Below the pieces are notes generated by a model. The model did no database searches, had not been told where the DNA came from, and worked only from the letters and a program-made list of their open reading frames with translations. This document shows, piece by piece, positions 1 through 7,578 of a DNA stretch of 64,000 bases. The stretch is from contig JBGTSB010000003.1 in NCBI GenBank assembly GCA_041940525.1, forward strand, positions 1 through 64,000. Reading direction: 5' to 3'. The DNA comes from JAKAXS01 sp041940525 (lineage in GTDB: Bacteria > Pseudomonadota > Alphaproteobacteria > Rhizobiales > Hyphomicrobiaceae). Positions within the stretch are counted from its first letter, which is position 1; every line of letters starts with the position of its first letter. A program made the position numbers and the translations under genes.

Positions 1-686
1 GGAACATCCGCCATCAGGCGTTCAATCTGGCTGGTCGCATCCCTATGCCCGCGGGCCCGTGCGCGGCGCGCTGCGGTCCAGCCGGAGTTCAGCCGGTCTG
101 CCGACGTAATCGCCAGCACGCCGATGTCGCGCCGGTCATTGCCGATACGGCCTGCCGCCTCAATGGCTTCCGGGGCGACGCAGCCCTGATAGGCAATCAC
201 GACTTCGCAGTTCGGGCCGGGCTCGCGCAGCCAGTAGGCGCCATCGACGACACCCTGCCGGAAGGCCTGATCGTCGCGTGCCTTCAGGCCCAGCTGCTCC
301 AGCGGGCGTGTCGTCAGGCGGAGGTAGACCGAGCCCCCGGTCTCGTCGCGCAGCCAGGTGCGCTCGTCCGGGTCATTCTCGCCGCTGCGCTGGAGATAGT
401 CGAAGCTCCAGTCCATGATGATGGAGAGCTCGTCGAGATAGGCCGGTTCGAAGCTGACAAGGCCGTCCTGGCTCATGCCGATCAGCTGCGAGCCGATGGA
501 CTGATGCGCCCCGCCCTCCGGCGCCAGCGAAACGCCCGACGGCGTGCCCACGATCATGAAGCGTGCGTCCTGATAACAGGCGTAGTTCAGCGCATCGAGG
601 CCGCGCGCCACGAACGGATCATAGACCGTGCCCACCGGCATCAGCCGCGTCCCGAAATGCGGGGCGGAAAGGAGGGGTGAGATCAC
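1..686 (-). pseudogene. pyruvate dehydrogenase E1-like (transketolase-type) fragment, open at the window edge
   Basis: Reverse-strand reading is open from a GTG at 686 to the window edge. It contains MPVGTVYDPFVARGLDAL, APEGGAHQSIG, SFEPAYLDELSIIMDW and DETGGSVYLRLTTRPLEQ, typical of the C-terminal half of homodimeric ThDP-dependent pyruvate/2-oxoacid dehydrogenase E1 proteins of alphaproteobacteria. Family members are roughly 780-800 residues, and this region normally lies after about residue 540. Here recognisable similarity starts abruptly at HFGTRL (around 660), and an in-frame stop lies at 711-713. The N-terminal ThDP-binding part is therefore absent. The fragment is strongly GC-biased at third positions. 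It could be a 5'-truncated pseudogene, or foreign sequence joined in assembly. Family assignment is firm; the cause of truncation is inference. Confidence 0.75.
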
Positions 687-910
687 CTGAGCCCGGCAAG
701 GCGGCCACTTCTAAAGGCAGTTGGCGCCAAGCGCAAGTGCCTTGGGTGAGCCGGGGAAAAAAGCCGCAAAAGACCGCCCGGCACTCAGTTTTTTGGCCAA
801 ACCGCACGCTTGAAAAGCCCGGTAGATCAGCGACAATCCGTCTACCGTATTGTGCGCGGATAGATCTAGCCCGATGGCCGTGGTGGTGCCCTCAAACCAA
901 AGCCTCACAA

Positions 911-2470
911 CTAGTGCGTCGCACGGTCGGGCAATTCCAGCACGAACTTGGCGCCGCGCTTTGTATCGGCGAGCCGCAACGTACCGCCGTGGACCTCCGA
1001 TAGCTCGCGCGCGATCGCAAGGCCGAGACCAGTGCCGCCCTTGCGGGTGGAGCCCTGGAAGGCGCGGAACAGATTTTGCCGGGCAGCGGGTGGCAAGCCG
1101 GGGCCGTCGTCGGACACCTCAACGATTACTCTGCGGCCTTCGCGGCGTGCCGCGATCCGGATCTCGCCCGTTTCGTCATCCTCCTGGCTTTCGATCGCTT
1201 GCACGGCATTACGAACAAGGTTGCTCAAGATCCGGAACAACTGTTCACGATCGGCATCAATGCGCAGCGTGTCATCGATTTCGGTGACAAAGGCGATCTG
1301 CTCATCGCGCGGCAGGAACAGCGCGTCGGCAACGTCATCGACAAGCGGCTTCAACAGCATCAGTTCGCGGTGCGGCGCAGCTTCCTTGGCGCGGCCGAAC
1401 TTCAAGCTGTCAGTGCAGAAGTTAATGGCCCGGTCCAGCGAAGCAATCAGCTTCGGCGCAAACCGCTGCACGGTGGGATCGGGAACGGAAGTCAAACGGT
1501 CGGAAATTAGCTGCGCGTTCGCGAGCATGTTGCGCAGGTCGTGATTGACCTTGCTGACCGCCAAGCCGAGCTGAGCGAGCCGGTTCTTTTGCAACAGCTG
1601 CTGCGAAAGCTGCCGTTGCATGGAAGCGAGCTCTCGCTCCGCGGTGCCGACCTCGTCCCGGCGCGCCGACGGCGTGATGATGCGTTCCGGGTCTTCTGGA
1701 TCCTCGGAAAAATACAACATGGAGCGCGTGATGCGACGCATCGGCCGCACAAACAAGCTGTTGAGAGCCAGGTAGATGAATGCGGCGGTGATGACGGAGA
1801 TGATCACGCTGATCCAGGTGATGTTCAGCGCGTGATCCACCATTGCGCGACGCAGGGGATCTTCCGGAATAACAATTTCAATGACGTCGTCGTCGCGCGG
1901 TCCAAGCGGACCGATAACGCGGATCGTGCGGTCATCGTTGGCAACAAACACGGCCAACGCGTCGCCAACGCCGCCCAGCCAGTGCGACAGCCCTTCGCTC
2001 CAAGAGGCGTCATCATTTAATGGCCGCATGTCGTAGAAGTCGTCGACCGAAAGTTCCGTCACGGGTGGCAAGACGAGCCGGCGTTGCCCGCCACGCCGCA
2101 AGGCGATGGCACGCACCAGCGCGGTCCGCAGCAACTCGTTGCGCAGCGCCGGCGGAACATCGCGCGTCGGCATGGCGTCCGCGGCGAGCGCGGCGACATA
2201 CGCCGCCGTCAGCCGGTCGTTGAGCCAGCCCTGGCGGAAACTCGACATCGCCGGAAGGAAGATCAGAACTTCAGCGAGCAGCACGAACGTGATCGTCAGC
2301 AGCAGCAACTTGCCGGGCAGGTTCAAGCCTAGCCAGCGGCCCTTCAGCCGGCCTAATCCACGCCGCAGCGCCGAGGGCTCACCCCCGCCACGTGACGCGA
2401 AGTCCGAAAATTTCTCCTGCAATACCCGCAACACGGTCGTTTCGCTGCCTGCTTTCCTCCCCGGGGCCAA
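911..2470 (-). CDS. transmembrane sensor histidine kinase, orphan
   Basis: Predicted inner-membrane kinase of about 519 residues. Membrane segments lie near residues 53-73 and 215-240, enclosing a ~140-residue periplasmic sensor region that I do not recognise. A HAMP-like linker follows (~240-290). The phosphoacceptor box reads VNHDLRNMLAN with His310. The ATPase domain shows an N box (NLVRNAVQ, ~417-424), G1 DDGPGLP (~454) and G2 GGTGLGLA (~478). The reading frame opens with TTG at 2470; a GTG 12 codons in is an alternative start. No response regulator gene is adjacent, so its partner must be encoded elsewhere. The ligand is unknown. Confidence 0.85.
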   Translation of the reverse strand: MAPGRKAGSETTVLRVLQEKFSDFASRGGGEPSALRRGLGRLKGRWLGLNLPGKLLLLTITFVLLAEVLIFLPAMSSFRQGWLNDRLTAAYVAALAADAMPTRDVPPALRNELLRTALVRAIALRRGGQRRLVLPPVTELSVDDFYDMRPLNDDASWSEGLSHWLGGVGDALAVFVANDDRTIRVIGPLGPRDDDVIEIVIPEDPLRRAMVDHALNITWISVIISVITAAFIYLALNSLFVRPMRRITRSMLYFSEDPEDPERIITPSARRDEVGTAERELASMQRQLSQQLLQKNRLAQLGLAVSKVNHDLRNMLANAQLISDRLTSVPDPTVQRFAPKLIASLDRAINFCTDSLKFGRAKEAAPHRELMLLKPLVDDVADALFLPRDEQIAFVTEIDDTLRIDADREQLFRILSNLVRNAVQAIESQEDDETGEIRIAARREGRRVIVEVSDDGPGLPPAARQNLFRAFQGSTRKGGTGLGLAIARELSEVHGGTLRLADTKRGAKFVLELPDRATH

Positions 2471-2584
2471 GTTAAAGGTTTTGGTGCTTACGGCCCCGGC
2501 GGACCTTCAAGGTCAGCCTTAATATAGGGTATTCCGCCGTAAAACAGGTAAAGAGCCGGAATTGAGGTTTCCGCGGCGCGAAAA

Positions 2585-4057
2585 TCAGCCAAACCAGCGC
2601 TTGAGGAAGCCGCCACGCCTCACCGGCGGTTGGCCCACCGTAAAGCTGCGAAGGGCCGCCTGCCGGTGAATGCCGGCGATGGCCGGATACGGCGGCACCC
2701 AGTTGATCATGCCGGAAAGCGGAATCTCGTTGGCGAGCGCTAGCGCCCACACCTGGATCTGCTCACATGCGCCGGTACCGGTTACACCTGCTCCAAGCAG
2801 TTTGCCTTTGGCGTCAATCAACACTTTGACATGGCCGTCGGTCTCGCGGTCCGCCATCGCTTTTTCGCTTTCGCTGTATGGCCAGCGCAGTACGCGAATG
2901 TGACCCCGCCGCCGGGCCTCCTCCTCGTTCAATCCTATCCAGGCAAGTTGAGGCTCGGTAAATGTGACGCGCGGAACCAGCGCTGGCGACGCGGTGCTCT
3001 TCAGGCCGAGCAACAAGCGTTGCGCAACAACGGATGCATGGTGTTGAGCAGCAGTACCCTGGCACGTGCCTGTGACGTCACCGATGGCGTAGACGCGGGA
3101 ATTGGTGGTGCGCATGGCCGCGTTCACGGAGATGCCGTTTGGGCCAGACTTAATGCCGGCCGCTTCGAGGTTCAGCTCCGACAAATTCGGCACACGGCCC
3201 GAAGCGATGAGCAGATGCGAGGCCTCTTCAAGACCACCCTCGCCATTAGCGTTCGTCACGGCGCGAATGCCGGCGGAGGAAGCCGCTAGGTTTTCGACCG
3301 TCGCGTTCTCGACAATCGTCATCCCCTCGTAGCGAAGAGCACGCTTCACAATCTCAGCCTGCTCCCGGTCGTCATCCGGCAGGGCAAGTCCCGGCGCAAG
3401 CACCGTTACCGCGGATCCAAGCCGCAACATCGATTGCGCCAGTTCAAAAGCGACTGGGCCGCCGCCAATGACCAAAAGACTGTTGATGCGCTGGGCCTGC
3501 TCGAAGATCGTTTCGTTGGTGAAGAAAGCGACGTTGTCGAGGCCGGGCAACTCAGGAATTTCCGGTGTCGACCCGGTCGCAATCACGAAGCGGCGGGCTT
3601 TGATATCGCAATCGCCCGCTTGCAGCGTCTTCTTGTCTGCGAAGCGCGCAACGGCTTTGATGACACGAATGCCAAGTGCCGCGTAGCGTTCGGCCGAATG
3701 GTTCTCGGAAGCGGATTGAATGACATCGTGAACGTGGTCACGAACAGCGCTGTAGTCGATTGCCGGATGAACCGGAGTGATGCCAAACGCTCCGGAATTG
3801 CGCAGGGCCATCGCGCGCCTGGCGGCAGCCGCGAGTGCCTTGGAGGGGAGGGCCCCATAGGCGATATCGTTGCCGCCGATTTTCTGTTTCTCGACCACAA
3901 TCACGCGCTTTCCGGCCGCCGCTCCAGCGACAGCAATTTGCAAACCGCCGGCACCCGCACCAATCACACAAAGATCTGCGGCGACAGTTTCGCGGCCTTG
4001 TGGGTGCGAGGGCGGCATGGCGGTCTCCATGTTAGGCGTGTAGCCATCCGCGTGCAC
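2585..4057 (-). CDS. FAD/NAD-dependent pyridine nucleotide-disulfide oxidoreductase-like protein lacking the redox cysteines
   Basis: About 490 residues, with the fold signature of the dihydrolipoamide dehydrogenase/mercuric reductase family. The FAD dinucleotide motif is GAGAGG (residues 33-38), followed by an ATG-type motif (VIATGSTPEIP), a second Rossmann motif (VIGGGPVAFELA) and a third FAD contact (VYAIGDVTG). In active family members the N-terminal segment has a CxxxxC redox pair just before PSKAL. Here that stretch reads GGNDIAYGALPSKAL, with Asp and Ala at the two cysteine positions. The C-terminal His-Glu dyad region is also altered (WVPPYPAIAGIH). It probably still binds FAD and a nucleotide but cannot do disulfide chemistry. 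Start is ATG 4057 or the in-frame ATG nine codons later. Confidence 0.85.
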   Translation of the reverse strand: MHADGYTPNMETAMPPSHPQGRETVAADLCVIGAGAGGLQIAVAGAAAGKRVIVVEKQKIGGNDIAYGALPSKALAAAARRAMALRNSGAFGITPVHPAIDYSAVRDHVHDVIQSASENHSAERYAALGIRVIKAVARFADKKTLQAGDCDIKARRFVIATGSTPEIPELPGLDNVAFFTNETIFEQAQRINSLLVIGGGPVAFELAQSMLRLGSAVTVLAPGLALPDDDREQAEIVKRALRYEGMTIVENATVENLAASSAGIRAVTNANGEGGLEEASHLLIASGRVPNLSELNLEAAGIKSGPNGISVNAAMRTTNSRVYAIGDVTGTCQGTAAQHHASVVAQRLLLGLKSTASPALVPRVTFTEPQLAWIGLNEEEARRRGHIRVLRWPYSESEKAMADRETDGHVKVLIDAKGKLLGAGVTGTGACEQIQVWALALANEIPLSGMINWVPPYPAIAGIHRQAALRSFTVGQPPVRRGGFLKRWFG

Positions 4058-4183
4058 TTGAAGGAAGGTGCGGCGAGCGTCGGGCTATGGTCTCAGGCAG
4101 GCCTGGATGCAAAGACGTCCAGAATCAGTACTTAGTTTGGCAATCCTGAGAATGTTGAGCAACGCTGTGGCCGCGCAACACAC

Positions 4184-4648
4184 ATGGAAGAGGTGCCAGT
4201 GCTCATTTATGTCGATGCCGACGCTTCTCCGGTGAAGGATGAAGTTTTGAAGGTCGCGACGCGGCACGGCATCAAAGTCTATTTCGTCGCTAACAGCTGG
4301 ATGCGCTTACCCAGTAGCCCGCTGGTGGAGCGTGTGATGGTGGACGACAGTCCCGATGCGGCCGATGACTGGATCGCGGAACGCGTATCCAAAAGCGATA
4401 TTGTGATCACGAGCGACATTCCGTTGGCATCGCGATGCCTGAAACAAAACGCCCAGGCCGTTGGCCCAACAGGCAAACCGTTCACGGACGCAAGTATCGG
4501 TATGGCATTGGCGATGCGCGACTTGTCGGCTCATCTGCGCGAGACCGGGGTCAGCAAGGGCTACAACGCCAGTTTCACCGCAAAAGACCGCTCACAGTTT
4601 CTCCAGGCCCTGGAGCAGGCCGTGCAGACCGCGCTTAGGGCGCGCTGA
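4184..4648 (+). CDS. UPF0178 (DUF188, YaiI/YqxD) family protein
   Basis: Cytosolic protein of about 150 residues. It carries the family's N-terminal YVDADASPVKDEV, the central DDSPDAADDWIAER and ITSDIPLASRCL, and a C-terminal FTDASIG...GYNASFTAKDRSQF block. The fold is PIN-like and the biochemical role is not established. The usual DAD-x-CP motif has Ser in place of Cys. Family members normally start right before the VDAD strand, so GTG at 4199 is as likely as ATG 4184. The gene stands alone on the + strand, divergent from the flavoprotein gene. Confidence 0.85.
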   Translation: MEEVPVLIYVDADASPVKDEVLKVATRHGIKVYFVANSWMRLPSSPLVERVMVDDSPDAADDWIAERVSKSDIVITSDIPLASRCLKQNAQAVGPTGKPFTDASIGMALAMRDLSAHLRETGVSKGYNASFTAKDRSQFLQALEQAVQTALRAR

Positions 4649-4681
4649 TGCAACTTATATGCGTGCCGAGTGTCATCATCG

Positions 4682-4711
4682 TTGACTTGGCCGGACGGGC
4701 TGACATATAAC
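4682..4711 (+). promoter_or_regulatory. candidate sigma-70-type promoter of rpmH-rnpA-yidC
   Basis: TTGACT (4682-4687) and TATAAC (4706-4711) are separated by 18 bases, about 87 bases before the rpmH start. Both hexamers are close to consensus, and the position fits a promoter for a highly expressed ribosomal protein gene. Assigned from sequence match only. Confidence 0.6.
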
Positions 4712-4797
4712 CCGCTCAACCCAATTTATTGGCGCTCCGCTGGGATCCCGCGCGAGCGCTTTGCTGCTTGTGCAGCTAGCTATTCGGAGATTGAACC

Positions 4798-4932
4798 GTG
4801 AAACGCACATATCAGCCCAGCCGCCTTGTTCGCAAGCGCCGCCATGGCTTCCGCAAGCGGATGCAGACGCCAGGTGGCGTCAAGGTCTTGGCTCGCCGCC
4901 GCAATAAGGGCCGCAAGCGCTTGTCGGCCTAA
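4798..4932 (+). CDS. rpmH: 50S ribosomal protein L34
   Basis: A 44-residue very basic protein with GTG start: KRTYQPSRLVRKRRHGF, then RKRMQTPGG and a C-terminal RRRNKGRKRLSA. This is the full L34 pattern. It is a component of the large ribosomal subunit. It lies immediately upstream of rnpA, the conserved bacterial order, and the promoter at 4682-4711 sits in front. A purine-rich GGAGA at 4786-4790 serves as ribosome binding site. Confidence 0.97.
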   Translation: MKRTYQPSRLVRKRRHGFRKRMQTPGGVKVLARRRNKGRKRLSA

Positions 4933-4971
4933 GGGTCAGACAGCTAATCCCCTGAAAATAATCGTAAAACG

Positions 4972-5367
4972 GTGGCCGCCGTGGTGCTTGAAACGATGCG
5001 GAAACGCGCTGAGTTTCTAGCAGTCCGCGGCGGATTGCGTTGGTCCGCCCCCGCATTCGTGCTGGAAACCAAAGAGCGCAGGTCCACGCCAGATGATCTG
5101 CCGTGCCCGGCTCCTGGCGCGCGCTTCGGCTTCACCATAACCAAGAAGATCGGCAACGCCGTCGTCCGCAACAAAATCCGCAGGCGTCTTAAGGCTGCCT
5201 TGGAGCCGTTGGTGGACAGATTGGCACAACCTTCCAATGACTATGTCGTGGTTGCCCGCCGGGCCGCTTTCGATATTCCGTTCGCCACGTTGCAGAAAGA
5301 CCTTGAACGTGCCCTGCAACGCGTGCATCACGCGGGCGCGGGTCATCGCTCCAAGCGGCGCACGTGA
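4972..5367 (+). CDS. rnpA: ribonuclease P protein component
   Basis: Basic protein subunit of RNase P, which removes 5' leaders from tRNA precursors together with the RNA subunit. The signature is FGFTITKKIGNAVVRNKIRRRLK (the RNR-type motif) at about residues 52-75, followed by DYVVVARRAAFDIPF. The N-terminus holds the MRKRAEFLAVR block usual at the protein start, so ATG 4996 or GTG 4984 may be the true start rather than 4972. It follows rpmH closely and precedes yidC. The small gene yidD, often found between rnpA and yidC, is not recognisable in the 146-base spacer. Confidence 0.95.
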   Translation: MAAVVLETMRKRAEFLAVRGGLRWSAPAFVLETKERRSTPDDLPCPAPGARFGFTITKKIGNAVVRNKIRRRLKAALEPLVDRLAQPSNDYVVVARRAAFDIPFATLQKDLERALQRVHHAGAGHRSKRRT

Positions 5368-5513
5368 CGGCTGGTCCTATTTCGCTCAAGGTTTTTCTGC
5401 GGCATCAGGACGGGGCAAATCCAATCGGGGACCGGCAAGCGCGGCAACGCAGCGCCGTCCTTTAAAAATCAAGGCCATAAAGGCCCGAGATAAGCAACCA
5501 AAGTAGATCCAAG

Positions 5514-7313
5514 ATGAAGCAGCCGGAAGATCACAACAATCTGTTCCTTGCCATCATTCTTTCGATGGCGGTGCTGTTTCTCTGGCAGTACTTCATAGCC
5601 GGGCCTCAGCAGCGCGAGCAACGCCGGGTCGCCGAACAGCAGCAGAAGGTCGAGGCCGAGAAAAAGCAGCAGGCGCCAGGAACTCAACTTCCCGCGCCAA
5701 CCGAAGCGCCAGCCGCGGCGGCCCCGGTGCCCGGCCAGGTGGCCGCAACACGTGAAGCTGCGGTCAGCGAAGCACCGCGCCTCGCGATCGAAACGCCATC
5801 GCTTTCCGGTTCGGTTTCTCTCAAGGGCGGCCTGATCGATGATTTGCGGATGAGCCGCTATCACGAGACCATCGACAAATCGAGCCCGCAGGTCGTGCTC
5901 TTCTCACCTCTCACGGCGCCCAAAGCGTACTTCGCGGAGTTCGGCTGGCAGGGCTCAAAGCCGGAGGATGTACCCAACAGCGACACAGTCTGGACGGCGA
6001 AGTCTCAGGGACCGCTGACACCACAGTCACCTGCTATCCTAACCTGGGACAATGGCAACGGGCTGGTCTTCACGCGCACGATTGCCGTCGACGAAAACTA
6101 TCTCTTCACGATCACCGACACCGTTGAGAACAACACGGATGGCGCCGTTTCTCTGACGCCTTATTCCCGGCTCTACCGTATCGGCACGCCGAAGATCGAA
6201 GGCTTCATAATCCAGCATGAGGGTCTCATCGGCGTTCCTGGCGAGGGGCTGACAGAGATCTCCTATGACGAAGCCGTCAAAGAAGGCGGAGAGAAATTTA
6301 CCGATCGCAAGGGCGGCTGGCTCGGCATTACCGACAAGTACTGGGTCGCTTCGATCGTTCCGCCGCAAGACCAGACGTACAACGCTGCCATGCGCGGCCG
6401 CGCTGCTGCTGCGGGTGGCCGCGACCTGTATTGGGTCGACTACACGCTTCCACCTGTAACGACCGGGGCTGGTCAGACCAGCAAGGTCGAAAGCCACATG
6501 TACGCCGGTGCCAAGGAAGTGAACGTCATCGAACGCTACGAAGAAAAGCTCGGCATCTCCCAGTTCAACCTCATGGTGGACTGGGGCATGTTCTTCTTCC
6601 TCACCAAGCCGCTCTACCACCTGCTTGACTGGCTCTACGCCTTCTTCGGCAACTTCGGCCTGGCCATTTTGGCAGTCACGGTTCTGGTAAAGCTCGCGTT
6701 CTTCCCGCTCGCCAACAAGTCGTATGAGTCCATGGCGAAGATGAAGAAGCTGCAGCCGCAAATGGAAGCCCTGCGCGAACGCTTCAAGGACGACAAGGCG
6801 CGCCAGCAACAAGAGCTGATGGCGCTTTACAAGAACGAGAAGATCAATCCGCTCGCGGGCTGCTTGCCGATCCTGCTGCAGATCCCTGTCTTCTTCGCNN
6901 NNNNNNNNGCGCCGTTCTACGGCTGGATCAACGACCTGTCGGCGATGGACCCGACGTCGCTCTTCAACCTGTTCGGCCTGCTGCCGTTCGCCGTGCCCGA
7001 GTTCCTACAGATCGGCGCATGGCCCATCATCATGGGTGTCACCATGTGGCTGCAAATGCAGCTCAACCCGCCGCAGCCTGATCCCGTCCAGCAAATGATC
7101 TTCAGCTGGATGCCGCTACTGTTCACCTTCCTGCTGGCAAGCTTCCCGGCCGGTCTGGTGATCTACTGGGCCTGGAACAACGTGCTCTCGCTCGCCCAGC
7201 AGTACTACATCTCCAAGAAACAGGGCGCGGAGATCCACCTGATGTCGAACATCAAACAGACTTTCGCTTCGGTGGGGAATCTGTTCAAATTTGGCAAGTC
7301 TACGAAGACGTAA
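5514..7313 (+). CDS. yidC: membrane protein insertase YidC (contains an assembly gap)
   Basis: Inner-membrane insertase acting with or without SecYEG. N-terminal membrane anchor at ~10-28 (LFLAIILSMAVLFLWQYFIA), then an Ala/Gln/Pro-rich linker, the large periplasmic beta-supersandwich domain (~95-350), and the conserved 60KD_IMP core with KPLYHLLDWLYAFFGNFGLAI, the cytoplasmic hairpin KMKKLQPQMEALRERFKDD, the NPLAGCLP loop and C-terminal membrane helices ending in WAWNNVLSLAQQYYI. Ten N interrupt the core just after the PVFF strand. By family comparison about 13 residues are missing there, so the printed protein is shorter than the real one, but the frame is kept on both sides. Last gene of the rpmH-rnpA-yidC cluster. 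Confidence 0.96.
   Translation: MKQPEDHNNLFLAIILSMAVLFLWQYFIAGPQQREQRRVAEQQQKVEAEKKQQAPGTQLPAPTEAPAAAAPVPGQVAATREAAVSEAPRLAIETPSLSGSVSLKGGLIDDLRMSRYHETIDKSSPQVVLFSPLTAPKAYFAEFGWQGSKPEDVPNSDTVWTAKSQGPLTPQSPAILTWDNGNGLVFTRTIAVDENYLFTITDTVENNTDGAVSLTPYSRLYRIGTPKIEGFIIQHEGLIGVPGEGLTEISYDEAVKEGGEKFTDRKGGWLGITDKYWVASIVPPQDQTYNAAMRGRAAAAGGRDLYWVDYTLPPVTTGAGQTSKVESHMYAGAKEVNVIERYEEKLGISQFNLMVDWGMFFFLTKPLYHLLDWLYAFFGNFGLAILAVTVLVKLAFFPLANKSYESMAKMKKLQPQMEALRERFKDDKARQQQELMALYKNEKINPLAGCLPILLQIPVFFXXXXAPFYGWINDLSAMDPTSLFNLFGLLPFAVPEFLQIGAWPIIMGVTMWLQMQLNPPQPDPVQQMIFSWMPLLFTFLLASFPAGLVIYWAWNNVLSLAQQYYISKKQGAEIHLMSNIKQTFASVGNLFKFGKSTKT
6899..6908. other. assembly gap (10 N)
   Basis: Ten unresolved bases inside yidC. 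The coding frame is continuous across them, but alphaproteobacterial YidC normally has about 13 more residues between PVFFA and the AP-F-GW segment. The run is therefore probably a fixed-length placeholder for a gap of about 40 bases. Confidence 0.95.
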
Positions 7314-7435
7314 TCCCGTTGGTCAGGTCCGGCGAACCCGCCGGGCAAGAGCCAAAATGTGCGTGCATCTTAAAGGTTTATTAGAAACCTCTCAGATTCT
7401 GCGACGAATACGCCACACAGCGTTCCTGTTATAGT

Positions 7436-7452
7436 ATTCAGAGCCGCTGAAT
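7436..7452. promoter_or_regulatory. inverted repeat upstream of the TonB receptor gene, possible operator
   Basis: ATTCAG and CTGAAT separated by five bases, about 130 bases before the receptor start. Position and dyad symmetry would suit a regulator site, but the arms are only six bases and I cannot match them to a known regulator. Confidence 0.25.
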
Positions 7453-7578
7453 CCTGCTTGGCGAATTGACGACTCTCTCAGCCCGCTTCTAACAATCAAC
7501 CAAAGGCCATTCTGCAAGCGTGGTCGGTTGCTTGCGCATCTCTTGCGCAAGTTGGGGGAAGTACTCAAGGGGATTGAG

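Noticed and set aside
45..680. 211-codon plus-strand frame at the window start
   Set aside because: It is the shadow of the PDH-E1-like reading on the minus strand, which matches a known family.
5364..5465. 33-codon frame overlapping the rnpA stop, considered as yidD
   Set aside because: It lacks the YidD Cys motif and length; probably chance.
6039..6812. 257-codon minus-strand frame inside yidC
   Set aside because: Shadow of the well-supported yidC.
7330..7348. GC-rich hairpin after yidC as a terminator
   Set aside because: Short arms and no following T-run.
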